In this document: piece by piece, positions 1 through 7,204 of the stretch
How positions within the stretch are numbered: the stretch's first letter is position 1
How the letters are laid out: every line of letters starts with the position of its first letter
Assembly (NCBI GenBank): GCA_052273845.1
Contig: DAVZHM010000037.1
Coordinates: 1-16,973 of the forward strand
Direction: 5' to 3'
Source: Fimenecus sp052273845
GTDB lineage: Bacteria > Bacillota > Clostridia > Oscillospirales > Acutalibacteraceae
Length of the DNA stretch: 16,973 nucleotides
Notes under the pieces: model-generated
The model's database searches: none
Told to the model about the DNA's origin: nothing
What the model saw: only the letters and a program-made list of their open reading frames with translations
Program-made: the position numbers and the translations under genes

Positions 1-21
1 AACCGGCCGTCCTGCCTGTGA

Positions 22-1431
22 TGCTTCATTGATAACAAGGACGGCGAATCGGCTCATTTGACCTATTACGGGCTGTATGCTTTGCAGCACCGCGGGCAGG
101 AAGCCTGCGGCATTGTGGTGAATGACGACGGTGTGTTTGAAAGTTACAAAGACACAGGGCTTGTCAACGATGTGTTCACTGCCGATAGGCTCGAAAAGCT
201 CGGCAAAGGCAGCAGCGCCGTGGGGCACGTTCGCTACGGCACAACCGGCAACAACGACCGCGCAAACGCCCAACCGATTGTGGTAAACCACATCAAAGGC
301 AGAATGGCATTGGCACACAACGGCAATCTTGTCAATTCCTTTGAACTGCGTTCGGAATTGGAACTGCAAGGCTCCATTTTCCACACCACAAGTGACACAG
401 AAGTCATTTCGTATCTCATTACGAAAGAACGGTTGACCGCACCATCCATTGAACAGGCCGTAAACCGCGCGATGGATAAAATCAAGGGTGCGTATTCCCT
501 TGTAATTATGTCCCCGTCCAAACTGATTGCCGTGCGCGATGAAAACGGATTTCGTCCGCTTTGTTTCGGCAAAACCGAGGACGGCACCTATATCGTCGCT
601 TCCGAAACTTGCGCGCTTGACGCGATTGGCGCAGAATTTGTGCGTGATGTTCTGCCCGGCGAAATCGTGGTGTTTGACAAAAACGGCGTGCACAGCATAC
701 AGGACCACTGCAACCGCACAAAGCCGTCGCTTTGCGTGTTTGAGTACATCTATTTCGCGCGCCCCGATTCCGTCATTGACGGCTGTTCGGTGCATACGGC
801 GAGAACGCGTGCCGGCGCATTTTTGGCGCTTGAACACCCCGTGCAGGCAGATGTGGTCATCGGCGTGCCCGATTCGGGGTTAGACGCGGCGGTCGGCTAT
901 TCCAAGCAGTCGGGTATTCCTTACGAAATTGGGTTTATCAAAAATAAATATATCGGCAGAACCTTTATCGCGCCCGGTCAAAAAAGCCGTGAGGATAAGG
1001 TAAAAATCAAATTAAATCCCATTTCCGATGTGGTAAAAGGCAAACGCGTGGTGCTCATAGACGACTCCATTGTCCGCGGCACTACAAGCGCAAGAATCGT
1101 AAAACTTCTGCGCGACGCGGGCGCTACGGAAATTCATATGCGCGTTTCCGCTCCGCCGTTTATGAACCCTTGCTATTACGGCACGGATATTGATTCCCGT
1201 GAAAACTTAATCGCTTGCAAGCACTCGGTCGCAGAAACTGCAAAAATCATCGGCGCGGACTCCCTCGGCTATTTGAGTGTGGAAAGCGCGAAAAAACTTG
1301 CCCACGGCGATGAGGGCAAAGGGTACTGCACCGCTTGCTTTGACGGTGTGTATCCCGGCGGTGTGCCGTGCGAAACCGCCAAGAACAGATTTGAGAAAAA
1401 AATCTCTGAAAATAAAGGAGAAACAGAATGA
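22..1431 (+). CDS. purF: Amidophosphoribosyltransferase (glutamine PRPP amidotransferase), 5' end incomplete
   Basis: First step of purine synthesis: PRPP plus glutamine gives phosphoribosylamine. The frame is open from base 22, after an in-frame TGA at 19-21. The first usable start is a TTG at 58, but residues before it (IDNKDGESAH) already look like PurF, so the true start lies upstream. Numbering from 58: glutaminase motifs GHVRYGTTGNND and ALAHNGNLVN, then the PRPP loop VVLIDDSIVRGTTS at about 331-344. Cysteines at 226, 372, 424 and 427 (the last two as CTAC) match the 4Fe-4S ligands of the B. subtilis-type enzyme. The N-terminal catalytic Cys of the usual CGVFGI is not found in any frame. 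The stop overlaps the purM start (ATGA). The product is certain; only the 5' end is not. Confidence 0.95.
   Translation, partial: CFIDNKDGESAHLTYYGLYALQHRGQEACGIVVNDDGVFESYKDTGLVNDVFTADRLEKLGKGSSAVGHVRYGTTGNNDRANAQPIVVNHIKGRMALAHNGNLVNSFELRSELELQGSIFHTTSDTEVISYLITKERLTAPSIEQAVNRAMDKIKGAYSLVIMSPSKLIAVRDENGFRPLCFGKTEDGTYIVASETCALDAIGAEFVRDVLPGEIVVFDKNGVHSIQDHCNRTKPSLCVFEYIYFARPDSVIDGCSVHTARTRAGAFLALEHPVQADVVIGVPDSGLDAAVGYSKQSGIPYEIGFIKNKYIGRTFIAPGQKSREDKVKIKLNPISDVVKGKRVVLIDDSIVRGTTSARIVKLLRDAGATEIHMRVSAPPFMNPCYYGTDIDSRENLIACKHSVAETAKIIGADSLGYLSVESAKKLAHGDEGKGYCTACFDGVYPGGVPCETAKNRFEKKISENKGETE
1414..1420 (+). promoter_or_regulatory. Ribosome binding site of purM
   Basis: AAAGGAG lies 7 nt before the purM ATG at 1428 and inside the last codons of purF. 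It fixes the purM start at the ATGA overlap. Confidence 0.75.
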
Positions 1432-2465
1432 ACAATTCAAGATCAGAAAGTTACGCGGCGGCGGGCGTGGATATCACCGCCGGCTACAAATCGGTTGAAT
1501 TGATGAAAGAACACATCAAAAGAACGCTGACCCCCGGCGCAATGTCGGACATCGGCGGATTCGGCGGCTTATTCCTGCCGAACCTCGCAGGGATGAAAAA
1601 TCCCGTGCTCGTCAGCGGAACAGACGGCGTCGGCACAAAACTCAAAATCGCTATGCTTATGGACAAGCACGACACCATCGGTATTGACTGCGTGGCAATG
1701 TGCGTCAATGATGTAATTTGCTGTGGGGCAGAGCCGCTGTTTTTCCTCGATTACATTGCTTGCGGCAAAAACATTCCCGAAAAAATCGCGGCGATTGTTT
1801 CGGGCGTGGCAGAGGGCTGTGTGCAGGCGGGCTGTGCGCTCATCGGCGGCGAAACTGCCGAGCACCCCGGTATGATGCCCGAGGACGATTATGACCTTGC
1901 GGGCTTTACCGTGGGTGTTGTAGACCGCGAAAAGGTTTTCGACAACAAAACCGTAAAGGCAGGCGACGCAATCATCGCGCTCCCCTCCACCGGCGTACAT
2001 TCCAACGGATTTTCGCTTGTGCGCAAGGTATTTGATGTAGAAAACAAAGATTTGGGCGTTTATTCCGACGAACTCGGCAAAACCTTGGGCGAGGCGCTCT
2101 TAACGCCGACCAAAATCTATGTAAAACCCCTGTTGGCACTCGCAAAGGCGGTACCTGTGAAAGCAGTTTCCCACATCACGGGCGGCGGCTTCTATGAAAA
2201 CATTCCGAGAAGTCTCCCCGATGGCTTTACGGCGAAAATTGACCGCAAAACGCTTCGTATTTTGCCGATTTTCGATTTGCTGCAAAAGACAGGCAATATT
2301 CCGGAACGCGATATGTTCAACACCTACAATATGGGCGTCGGTATGAGCCTTGTGGTAGACGGCGACAAAGCAGACGAAGCACTGCGCGTGCTGAAAGCAA
2401 ACGGCGAAGATGCGTACCTGATCGGCGAAATCACCGAAAGCGATGCAGGCGTGGTGATTGCGTAA
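1428..2465 (+). CDS. purM: Phosphoribosylformylglycinamidine cyclo-ligase (AIR synthetase)
   Basis: ATP-dependent closure of FGAM to aminoimidazole ribonucleotide. The product is 345 residues, normal for PurM. Family motifs are GTDGVGTK at 64-71, the MCVNDVICCGAEPLFFLDY block at 91-109 and GGETAEHPGMM at 140-150. The C-terminal half has the usual HITGGGFYENIPR segment. The ATG overlaps the purF stop (ATGA) and is preceded by AAAGGAG, and the stop overlaps the next ATG (TAATG), so purF-purM-purN should be translationally coupled in one transcript. Nothing is unusual in the protein. Confidence 0.97.
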   Translation: MNNSRSESYAAAGVDITAGYKSVELMKEHIKRTLTPGAMSDIGGFGGLFLPNLAGMKNPVLVSGTDGVGTKLKIAMLMDKHDTIGIDCVAMCVNDVICCGAEPLFFLDYIACGKNIPEKIAAIVSGVAEGCVQAGCALIGGETAEHPGMMPEDDYDLAGFTVGVVDREKVFDNKTVKAGDAIIALPSTGVHSNGFSLVRKVFDVENKDLGVYSDELGKTLGEALLTPTKIYVKPLLALAKAVPVKAVSHITGGGFYENIPRSLPDGFTAKIDRKTLRILPIFDLLQKTGNIPERDMFNTYNMGVGMSLVVDGDKADEALRVLKANGEDAYLIGEITESDAGVVIA

Positions 2466-3091
2466 TGAAGAACATTGTGGTACTCGTTTCGGGCGGCGGC
2501 ACAAATTTGCAGGCGCTCATTGATGCGCAAAACCGCGGCGAAATCCCGAACGGCAAAATCACCTGCGTTATTTCTTCCAAAGCGGACGCTTACGCGCTTG
2601 AACGCGCCAAACAGAACAATATTCAGACGCGCGTGCTTGTGCGCAAGGATTTTGCGGACATTGCCTCTTACAGCGCGGCAATGCGGGATTTGCTTCTCTC
2701 GGAAAAAGCCGACCTCGTTGTATATGCAGGCTTTATGACCATTTTGGACGAACAGGTTTGCAATACCTTCCAAAACAAAATGATCAACGTCCACCCTGCG
2801 CTCATTCCGTCTTTTTGCGGCAAAGGATTTTACGGCTTGCATGTGCACGAAGAAGCCTTAAAAAAAGGCGTGAAAGTTTCGGGCGCGACGGTGCATTTTG
2901 TAACGGCAGAATGCGATGCAGGGCCGATTATCCTGCAAAAGGCGGTGGAAGTGCAAGAGGATGACACCCCCGAAACCTTGCAAAGACGCATTATGGAACA
3001 GGCAGAGTGGAAAATCCTCCCGAAAGCGGTTTCCCTGTTCTGCGACGGTAAAATTACGGTTGAAAACGGTAGGACTGTTCTCCATGAATGA
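2465..3091 (+). CDS. purN: Phosphoribosylglycinamide formyltransferase (10-formyl-THF dependent)
   Basis: Transfers formyl from 10-formyltetrahydrofolate to GAR, giving formyl-GAR. The product is 208 residues, normal for PurN. It starts MKNIVVLVSGGGTNLQAL, the phosphate-binding start of the family. The catalytic triad is visible as N108 and H110 in INVHPALIPSF and D151 in ECDAGPI. The ATG shares one base with the purM stop (TAATG), and the end overlaps the methyltransferase ATG by 8 bp (ATGAATGA). No PurT-type ATP-grasp alternative is present in the window. Confidence 0.96.
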   Translation: MKNIVVLVSGGGTNLQALIDAQNRGEIPNGKITCVISSKADAYALERAKQNNIQTRVLVRKDFADIASYSAAMRDLLLSEKADLVVYAGFMTILDEQVCNTFQNKMINVHPALIPSFCGKGFYGLHVHEEALKKGVKVSGATVHFVTAECDAGPIILQKAVEVQEDDTPETLQRRIMEQAEWKILPKAVSLFCDGKITVENGRTVLHE

Positions 3092-3827
3092 GGAAAAATT
3101 CACAGGAAAAGCACAACTGTATGCGAAATACCGCCCGTCCTATCCCGATGCGCTTATAGATTGGCTGTTTGAACATACACACGCGCAAACGGTGGCGGGC
3201 ATCGGCGCGGGAACGGGCATATTTACAAAATGCTTACTGAAAAAGCCTTGGCAAGTTACCGCCGTAGAACCGAACGGCGATATGCTGTCGGAACTAAAGC
3301 AAACCGTCGGCGACAGTGTAAGCATTGTCAAAGCCTCTGCCGAGAACACCGGTTTAAATCCCGATTCTGTGGATTTGATTACCGTTGCACAGGCATTTCA
3401 TTGGTTCGACAAGGCAAGATTTCAAACAGAATGCAAACGCATACTGCATTGCAACGGCAAACTTGCGGTTGTTTGGAATGAACGGCTGCAAAGCGACATT
3501 GCCGAGGCACGCAACGAGATTTGTATGAAGTATTGCGGGAAATACCACAGTGGGCATGTGCATACAGGCTATGCAGACTTTGACGACGATTCGTTTTTAC
3601 GGAACGAGTATTTTCGTACCGTGGATTTTTTCAGCGTGAAAAATCCGTATTTTATGACCAAAGAACATTTTATCGGAGACAATTTATCCCGTTCCTATGC
3701 TTTGACAGAAAGCGATGCGCATTACGCGGATTTTATTTCGGAACTCGAAGCGGCTTTTGAGCAGTACAGCGTAAACGGCGTTGTTGAACAATCCTATTTA
3801 TCTACCTGTTATCTCGGTACATTTTAA
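3084..3827 (+). CDS. Class I SAM-dependent methyltransferase, substrate unknown
   Basis: A 247-residue Rossmann-type methyltransferase of the Methyltransf_11-like group. Motif I is VAGIGAGTGIF at about 37-47, with Gly where an Asp is common before I-GAGTG. The acidic motif II is AVEPNGDML at about 60-68, and VAQAFHWFD at about 101-109 is typical of this group. No membrane segment or signal peptide is seen. The start ATG 3084 overlaps the end of purN by 8 bp; an upstream extension of the frame runs inside purN and is rejected as start. The gene lies inside the purine operon but has no known purine role. It may act on a small molecule or a tRNA/nucleotide substrate, but the sequence alone does not say which. 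Confidence 0.85.
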   Translation: MNEEKFTGKAQLYAKYRPSYPDALIDWLFEHTHAQTVAGIGAGTGIFTKCLLKKPWQVTAVEPNGDMLSELKQTVGDSVSIVKASAENTGLNPDSVDLITVAQAFHWFDKARFQTECKRILHCNGKLAVVWNERLQSDIAEARNEICMKYCGKYHSGHVHTGYADFDDDSFLRNEYFRTVDFFSVKNPYFMTKEHFIGDNLSRSYALTESDAHYADFISELEAAFEQYSVNGVVEQSYLSTCYLGTF

Positions 3828-3853
3828 TACTATTTTTGAAAGGACTCTATGCT

Positions 3854-4570
3854 ATGGAAATCAAATCTATTGCGCAAGAACTGAACGCACTCGCGTATCA
3901 CGGCAGAGGGATCATCATCGGCAAAAGTGCCGACGGCACAAAGGCTGTGACGGCGTATTTTATTATGGGCAGAAGCGAAAACAGCCGCAACCGTGTATTC
4001 GTTCCCGACGGCGAGGGTATTCGCACCCAGGCGTTTGACGAATCCAAAATGGTTGACCCGCATTTGATTATTTACGCCCCGGTTCGCGTACTCGGGAACA
4101 AAACCATCGTGACAAACGGCGACCAAACCGATACGATTTACGATTTGATGGACAAGCAAATGACCTTTGAACAGGCCCTTCGCACAAGAGAATTTGAGGA
4201 CGACGCCCCGAACTACACCCCGCGCATTTCGGGCATCATTCACTTAGACAACGGCGAAATGAATTTTGCGATGTCCATTTTGAAATCGGCAGACGGTGAC
4301 GCTTCCTCTTGCCAAAGATACACTTACGCATATTCCACCCCGTGCAAAGGGCAGGCAAAATTCATTCATACATATCAGTGCGACGGCAATCCGTTGCCGA
4401 GCTTTGAGGGCGAACCCAAAACCTTGGAACTGCCCGACACGGATATTGACACCTTAACCGATTTGATTTGGAACAATTTAAACAGTGACAACAAAGTTTC
4501 TCTGTTTGTGCGATACATTGACATTGCAACCGGCGAATACGATACAAGAATCGTCAATAAAAACAAGTAA
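3854..4570 (+). CDS. purO: IMP cyclohydrolase, PurO/IMP_cyclohyd type
   Basis: Predicted to close FAICAR to IMP, the last step of the pathway. The product is 238 residues. The N-terminal pattern GRGIIIGKSADG, then YFIMGRSENSRNRVF at about 35-49, matches the R-G-Y-RS-NR layout of archaeal PurO (Pfam IMP_cyclohyd) and its clostridial relatives, not the C-terminal or N-terminal half of PurH. Start ATG 3854 is chosen because GAAAGGA at 3838-3844 is well spaced; a TTG at 3836 in the same frame overlaps that site and is rejected. The next gene is a stand-alone AICAR transformylase, so the two together replace bifunctional PurH. The family call is from recalled motif pattern. Confidence 0.88.
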   Translation: MEIKSIAQELNALAYHGRGIIIGKSADGTKAVTAYFIMGRSENSRNRVFVPDGEGIRTQAFDESKMVDPHLIIYAPVRVLGNKTIVTNGDQTDTIYDLMDKQMTFEQALRTREFEDDAPNYTPRISGIIHLDNGEMNFAMSILKSADGDASSCQRYTYAYSTPCKGQAKFIHTYQCDGNPLPSFEGEPKTLELPDTDIDTLTDLIWNNLNSDNKVSLFVRYIDIATGEYDTRIVNKNK

Positions 4571-4672
4571 GGAAACTCGGGTAAAAAATACAACGAAAGG
4601 AACGGTACCGCGCACAAAAAAGCCGTTTTGCTGTGGATTTTTGTGCGAATGCTGTATCGCATGGCGATGAAT
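4571..4672 (+). promoter_or_regulatory. Intergenic leader with T-box-like motif and competing hairpins
   Basis: This 102-bp gap is the longest inside the operon. GGTACCGCG (4604-4612) matches the core of the T-box antiterminator motif. AACGG (4601-4605) can pair with CCGTT (4623-4627), as in an antiterminator arm. CGCACAAAAA (4611-4620) is a perfect complement of TTTTTGTGCG (4638-4647). The two pairings exclude each other. There is no room for a specifier stem and no U-run after the second hairpin, so true T-box function is doubtful. A Shine-Dalgarno-like AAAGG at 4596-4600 has no start codon at normal distance. Confidence 0.3.
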
Positions 4673-5848
4673 ATGAAAGAACTCGAACTGAAATACGGCT
4701 GTAACCCCAACCAAAAGCCGTCAAAAATCTTTATGCAGGGGGAAAAAGAACTGCCCATTACCGTTTTGAACGGCAAACCCGGCTACATCAACTTTTTGGA
4801 CGCGTTTAACAGTTGGCAACTTGTCAAAGAGTTAAAAGCGGCGTTACACCTTCCGGCAGCGGCTTCGTTTAAGCATGTCAGCCCCGCGGGCGCGGCGGTC
4901 GGTCTCCCGCTTTCGGATACGCTCAAGAAAATCTATTGGGTGGACGATTTGGAACTCTCGCCGCTTGCAAATGCCTATGCGCGCGCAAGAGGGGCGGACA
5001 GAATGTCCTCTTTCGGCGATTGGATTGCCCTTTCGGATGTGTGCGACGCGTCCACGGCACGCTTGATTGCGCGTGAAGTTTCCGACGGCATCATTGCCCC
5101 CGGTTACGAGCCCGAAGCGCTCGAAATCCTCAAAGGCAAACGCAAAGGGAATTACAACATCGTGCAAATCGATGAAACCTATGTCCCCGCCCCTGTTGAA
5201 CACAAAGATGTGTTCGGCATCACCTTTGAGCAAGGGCGCAACGAACTGAAAATCGACGAAACCTCGCTCACTGATTTGGTGACGGAAAACAAGGATTTGC
5301 CCGACAGCGCAAAGCGCGATTTAATCATTTCCTTGATTACTTTAAAATACACACAGTCCAACTCCGTTTGCTATGCCAAAGACGGGCAAACCATCGGCGT
5401 GGGCGCAGGGCAACAGTCGCGCATTCACTGCACGCGACTTGCAGGCAACAAGGCGGATATTTGGCATTTGCGCCAGCATCCGAAGGTGCTTGCACTCGAT
5501 TTTATTGACACCATCGCCCGTCCCAACCGTGACAACGCGATTGACGTGTATATTTCCGACGAATACGAAGATGTCATTGGCGACGGCGTTTGGCAGAACA
5601 CCTTTAAAACCCGTCCCGAACCGCTCACGCGCGAAGAAAAGAAAGCGTGGCTTTCGCAGTTTTCCGATGTTTCTTTGGGTTCGGATGCGTTTTTCCCGTT
5701 TGATGACAACATCGAACGCGCACGCCGCAGCGGCGTTTCCTATATTGTGCAGCCGGGCGGCTCCATTCGCGACGACATTGTCATAGACTGCTGCAACAAA
5801 TACGGCATTGCTATGGCGTTCACGGGCATTCGCCTGTTCCATCATTAA
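4673..5848 (+). CDS. purH: Stand-alone AICAR formyltransferase (lacks IMP cyclohydrolase domain)
   Basis: Transfers formyl from 10-formyl-THF to AICAR, giving FAICAR. The product is 391 residues and covers only the transformylase part of PurH. Visible motifs are KYGCNPNQ at 7-14, GYINFLDAFNSWQLV at about 37-51 and SFKHVSPAGAAVG at about 65-77. K67 and H68 correspond to the catalytic Lys-His of vertebrate ATIC. The C-terminus carries DAFFPFDDNIE, VQPGGSIRDD and AFTGIRLFHH, all family hallmarks. ATG 4673 is preferred because the protein then begins MKELELKYG. In-frame ATGs at 4667 and 4661 are possible and none has a clear ribosome site. The symbol denotes the activity only; no cyclohydrolase domain is fused. 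Confidence 0.93.
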   Translation: MKELELKYGCNPNQKPSKIFMQGEKELPITVLNGKPGYINFLDAFNSWQLVKELKAALHLPAAASFKHVSPAGAAVGLPLSDTLKKIYWVDDLELSPLANAYARARGADRMSSFGDWIALSDVCDASTARLIAREVSDGIIAPGYEPEALEILKGKRKGNYNIVQIDETYVPAPVEHKDVFGITFEQGRNELKIDETSLTDLVTENKDLPDSAKRDLIISLITLKYTQSNSVCYAKDGQTIGVGAGQQSRIHCTRLAGNKADIWHLRQHPKVLALDFIDTIARPNRDNAIDVYISDEYEDVIGDGVWQNTFKTRPEPLTREEKKAWLSQFSDVSLGSDAFFPFDDNIERARRSGVSYIVQPGGSIRDDIVIDCCNKYGIAMAFTGIRLFHH

Positions 5849-5856
5849 AAATCGTT

Positions 5857-5882
5857 TCCGTCCTCTTTTTTCGGAGGGCGGA
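5857..5882 (+). other. Stem-loop between AICAR transformylase and purD
   Basis: TCCGTCCTC (5857-5865) pairs with GAGGGCGGA (5874-5882), nine pairs including one G-T wobble, with an 8-nt T-rich loop. No T-run follows, so it is not a standard terminator. It could affect mRNA stability or purD translation, or have no role. Confidence 0.35.
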
Positions 5883-5911
5883 TTCGGCATATATTTTTGA
5901 GAGGTAGAGTT

Positions 5912-7192
5912 ATGAAAATTTTGGTTGTCGGCGGCGGTGGCCGCGAGCATGCCATTATCAAAAAACTGAAAGAAAATCCCGAAATCACCGAGATTTTCGC
6001 CTGCCCCGGCAACGGCGGCATTGCAAAAGATGCCACTTGTGTGGACATCGGCGCAAAAGATTTGGACAACATTGTGGACTTCGCCGTGAAAAACGCCATA
6101 GATTTCTGCGTAGTCGCACCCGATGACCCGTTGGTGTTGGGCCTTGTGGATTTGCTGGAAAGCAAGGGCATCCCCTGTTTCGGTCCCGACAAAAAGGCGG
6201 CAATTTTGGAAGGCAGTAAAGTCTTTTCCAAAGATTTGATGAAAAAATACAACATTCCCACCGCGCGTTACGAAGTGTTTGACAACCCGCAGGCGGCAAT
6301 GGACTACATCCAAGCGCAAAACGACTTCCCCACCGTGATTAAAGCGGACGGCTTAGCTTTGGGCAAAGGTGTAATCATCGCCGAAACGCTCGAAATGGCA
6401 GAAGACGCCGTTAAATCCATTATGGAGGACAAAAAATTCGGCGACAGCGGCAATCACATTGTGGTCGAGGAATTTTTGACCGGCCCCGAAGTGTCGGTGC
6501 TCTCCTTTACCGACGGCAAAACCGTGGTCCCGATGGTTTCTTCGATGGACCACAAACGCGCGTTGGACGGCGACAAAGGCTTGAACACCGGCGGTATGGG
6601 TACCGTCGCGCCGAATCCGTATTATACCGAAGCAGTCGCGAAAGAATGTATGGAAAAAATCTTTTTGCCTACCATTCAAGCGATGAAAGCCGAAAACAGA
6701 ACGTTCAAAGGCTGTTTGTATTTCGGGCTGATGCTTACCCCCAAAGACCCGAAAGTAATTGAATACAACTGCCGCTTCGGCGACCCCGAAACGCAGGTGG
6801 TTTTGCCGCTTTTGAAAACCGACTTGCTCACCGTGATGCGTGCCGTGCACGATGAAACCCTGTCGGGTTTGGACGTTGTATTTTCCGACAGTACCGCCGC
6901 GTGCGTGATTGTAGCGTCGGGCGGATATCCGGAAAGTTATAAAAAAGGCTGTCCTATGGATTTGGGCAACGCCGAAACGATGCCGGATGTCACCGTATAC
7001 CACGCGGGCACTGCGTTAAAGGACGGTCAACTTGTGACTTCGGGCGGCAGAGTTTTGGGCGTGACCGCTACGGGAAAAACTTTACCCGAAGCACTCGAAA
7101 AATCTTACAAAGCGGTTGCTGAGATTTCCTTTGACGACGCATTTTGCCGCAAAGACATCGGCGCACGCGCTTTGAAAGCGTTGGAACAGTAA
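5912..7192 (+). CDS. purD: Phosphoribosylamine-glycine ligase (GAR synthetase)
   Basis: ATP-grasp ligase that joins phosphoribosylamine and glycine, the second step of the pathway. The product is 426 residues, normal for PurD. The N-terminal domain begins MKILVVGGGGREHAI, with CPGNGG at 31-36. ATP-grasp motifs follow: VIKADGLALGKGV at about 142-154, EEFLTGPEVSVLSF at about 186-199, DKGLNTGGMGTVAPNP at about 221-236 and EYNCRFGDPETQ at about 284-295. ATG 5912 is chosen because GAGAGG at 5899-5904 lies 7 nt before it; an upstream in-frame start at 5897 overlaps that site. The gap to purL is 12 nt, so the two genes are cotranscribed. Confidence 0.97.
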   Translation: MKILVVGGGGREHAIIKKLKENPEITEIFACPGNGGIAKDATCVDIGAKDLDNIVDFAVKNAIDFCVVAPDDPLVLGLVDLLESKGIPCFGPDKKAAILEGSKVFSKDLMKKYNIPTARYEVFDNPQAAMDYIQAQNDFPTVIKADGLALGKGVIIAETLEMAEDAVKSIMEDKKFGDSGNHIVVEEFLTGPEVSVLSFTDGKTVVPMVSSMDHKRALDGDKGLNTGGMGTVAPNPYYTEAVAKECMEKIFLPTIQAMKAENRTFKGCLYFGLMLTPKDPKVIEYNCRFGDPETQVVLPLLKTDLLTVMRAVHDETLSGLDVVFSDSTAACVIVASGGYPESYKKGCPMDLGNAETMPDVTVYHAGTALKDGQLVTSGGRVLGVTATGKTLPEALEKSYKAVAEISFDDAFCRKDIGARALKALEQ

Positions 7193-7198
7193 GGGAGG
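7193..7198 (+). promoter_or_regulatory. Ribosome binding site of purL
   Basis: GGGAGG directly follows the purD TAA and lies 6 nt before the purL ATG at 7205. It fixes that start. Confidence 0.8.
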
Positions 7199-7204
7199 CA
7201 AAAA

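Noticed and set aside
19..21. TGA read as an amino acid to extend purF
   Set aside because: TGA is used as a normal stop in purF, purN and purL, and reading through gives no CGVFGI motif.
2916..3083. N-terminal extension of the methyltransferase into purN
   Set aside because: The 56 extra residues are a shifted reading of purN; the protein family start fits ATG 3084.
5342..6319. 325-residue antisense ORF spanning the AICAR transformylase and purD
   Set aside because: It crosses two strongly conserved sense genes and has low-complexity shadow composition.
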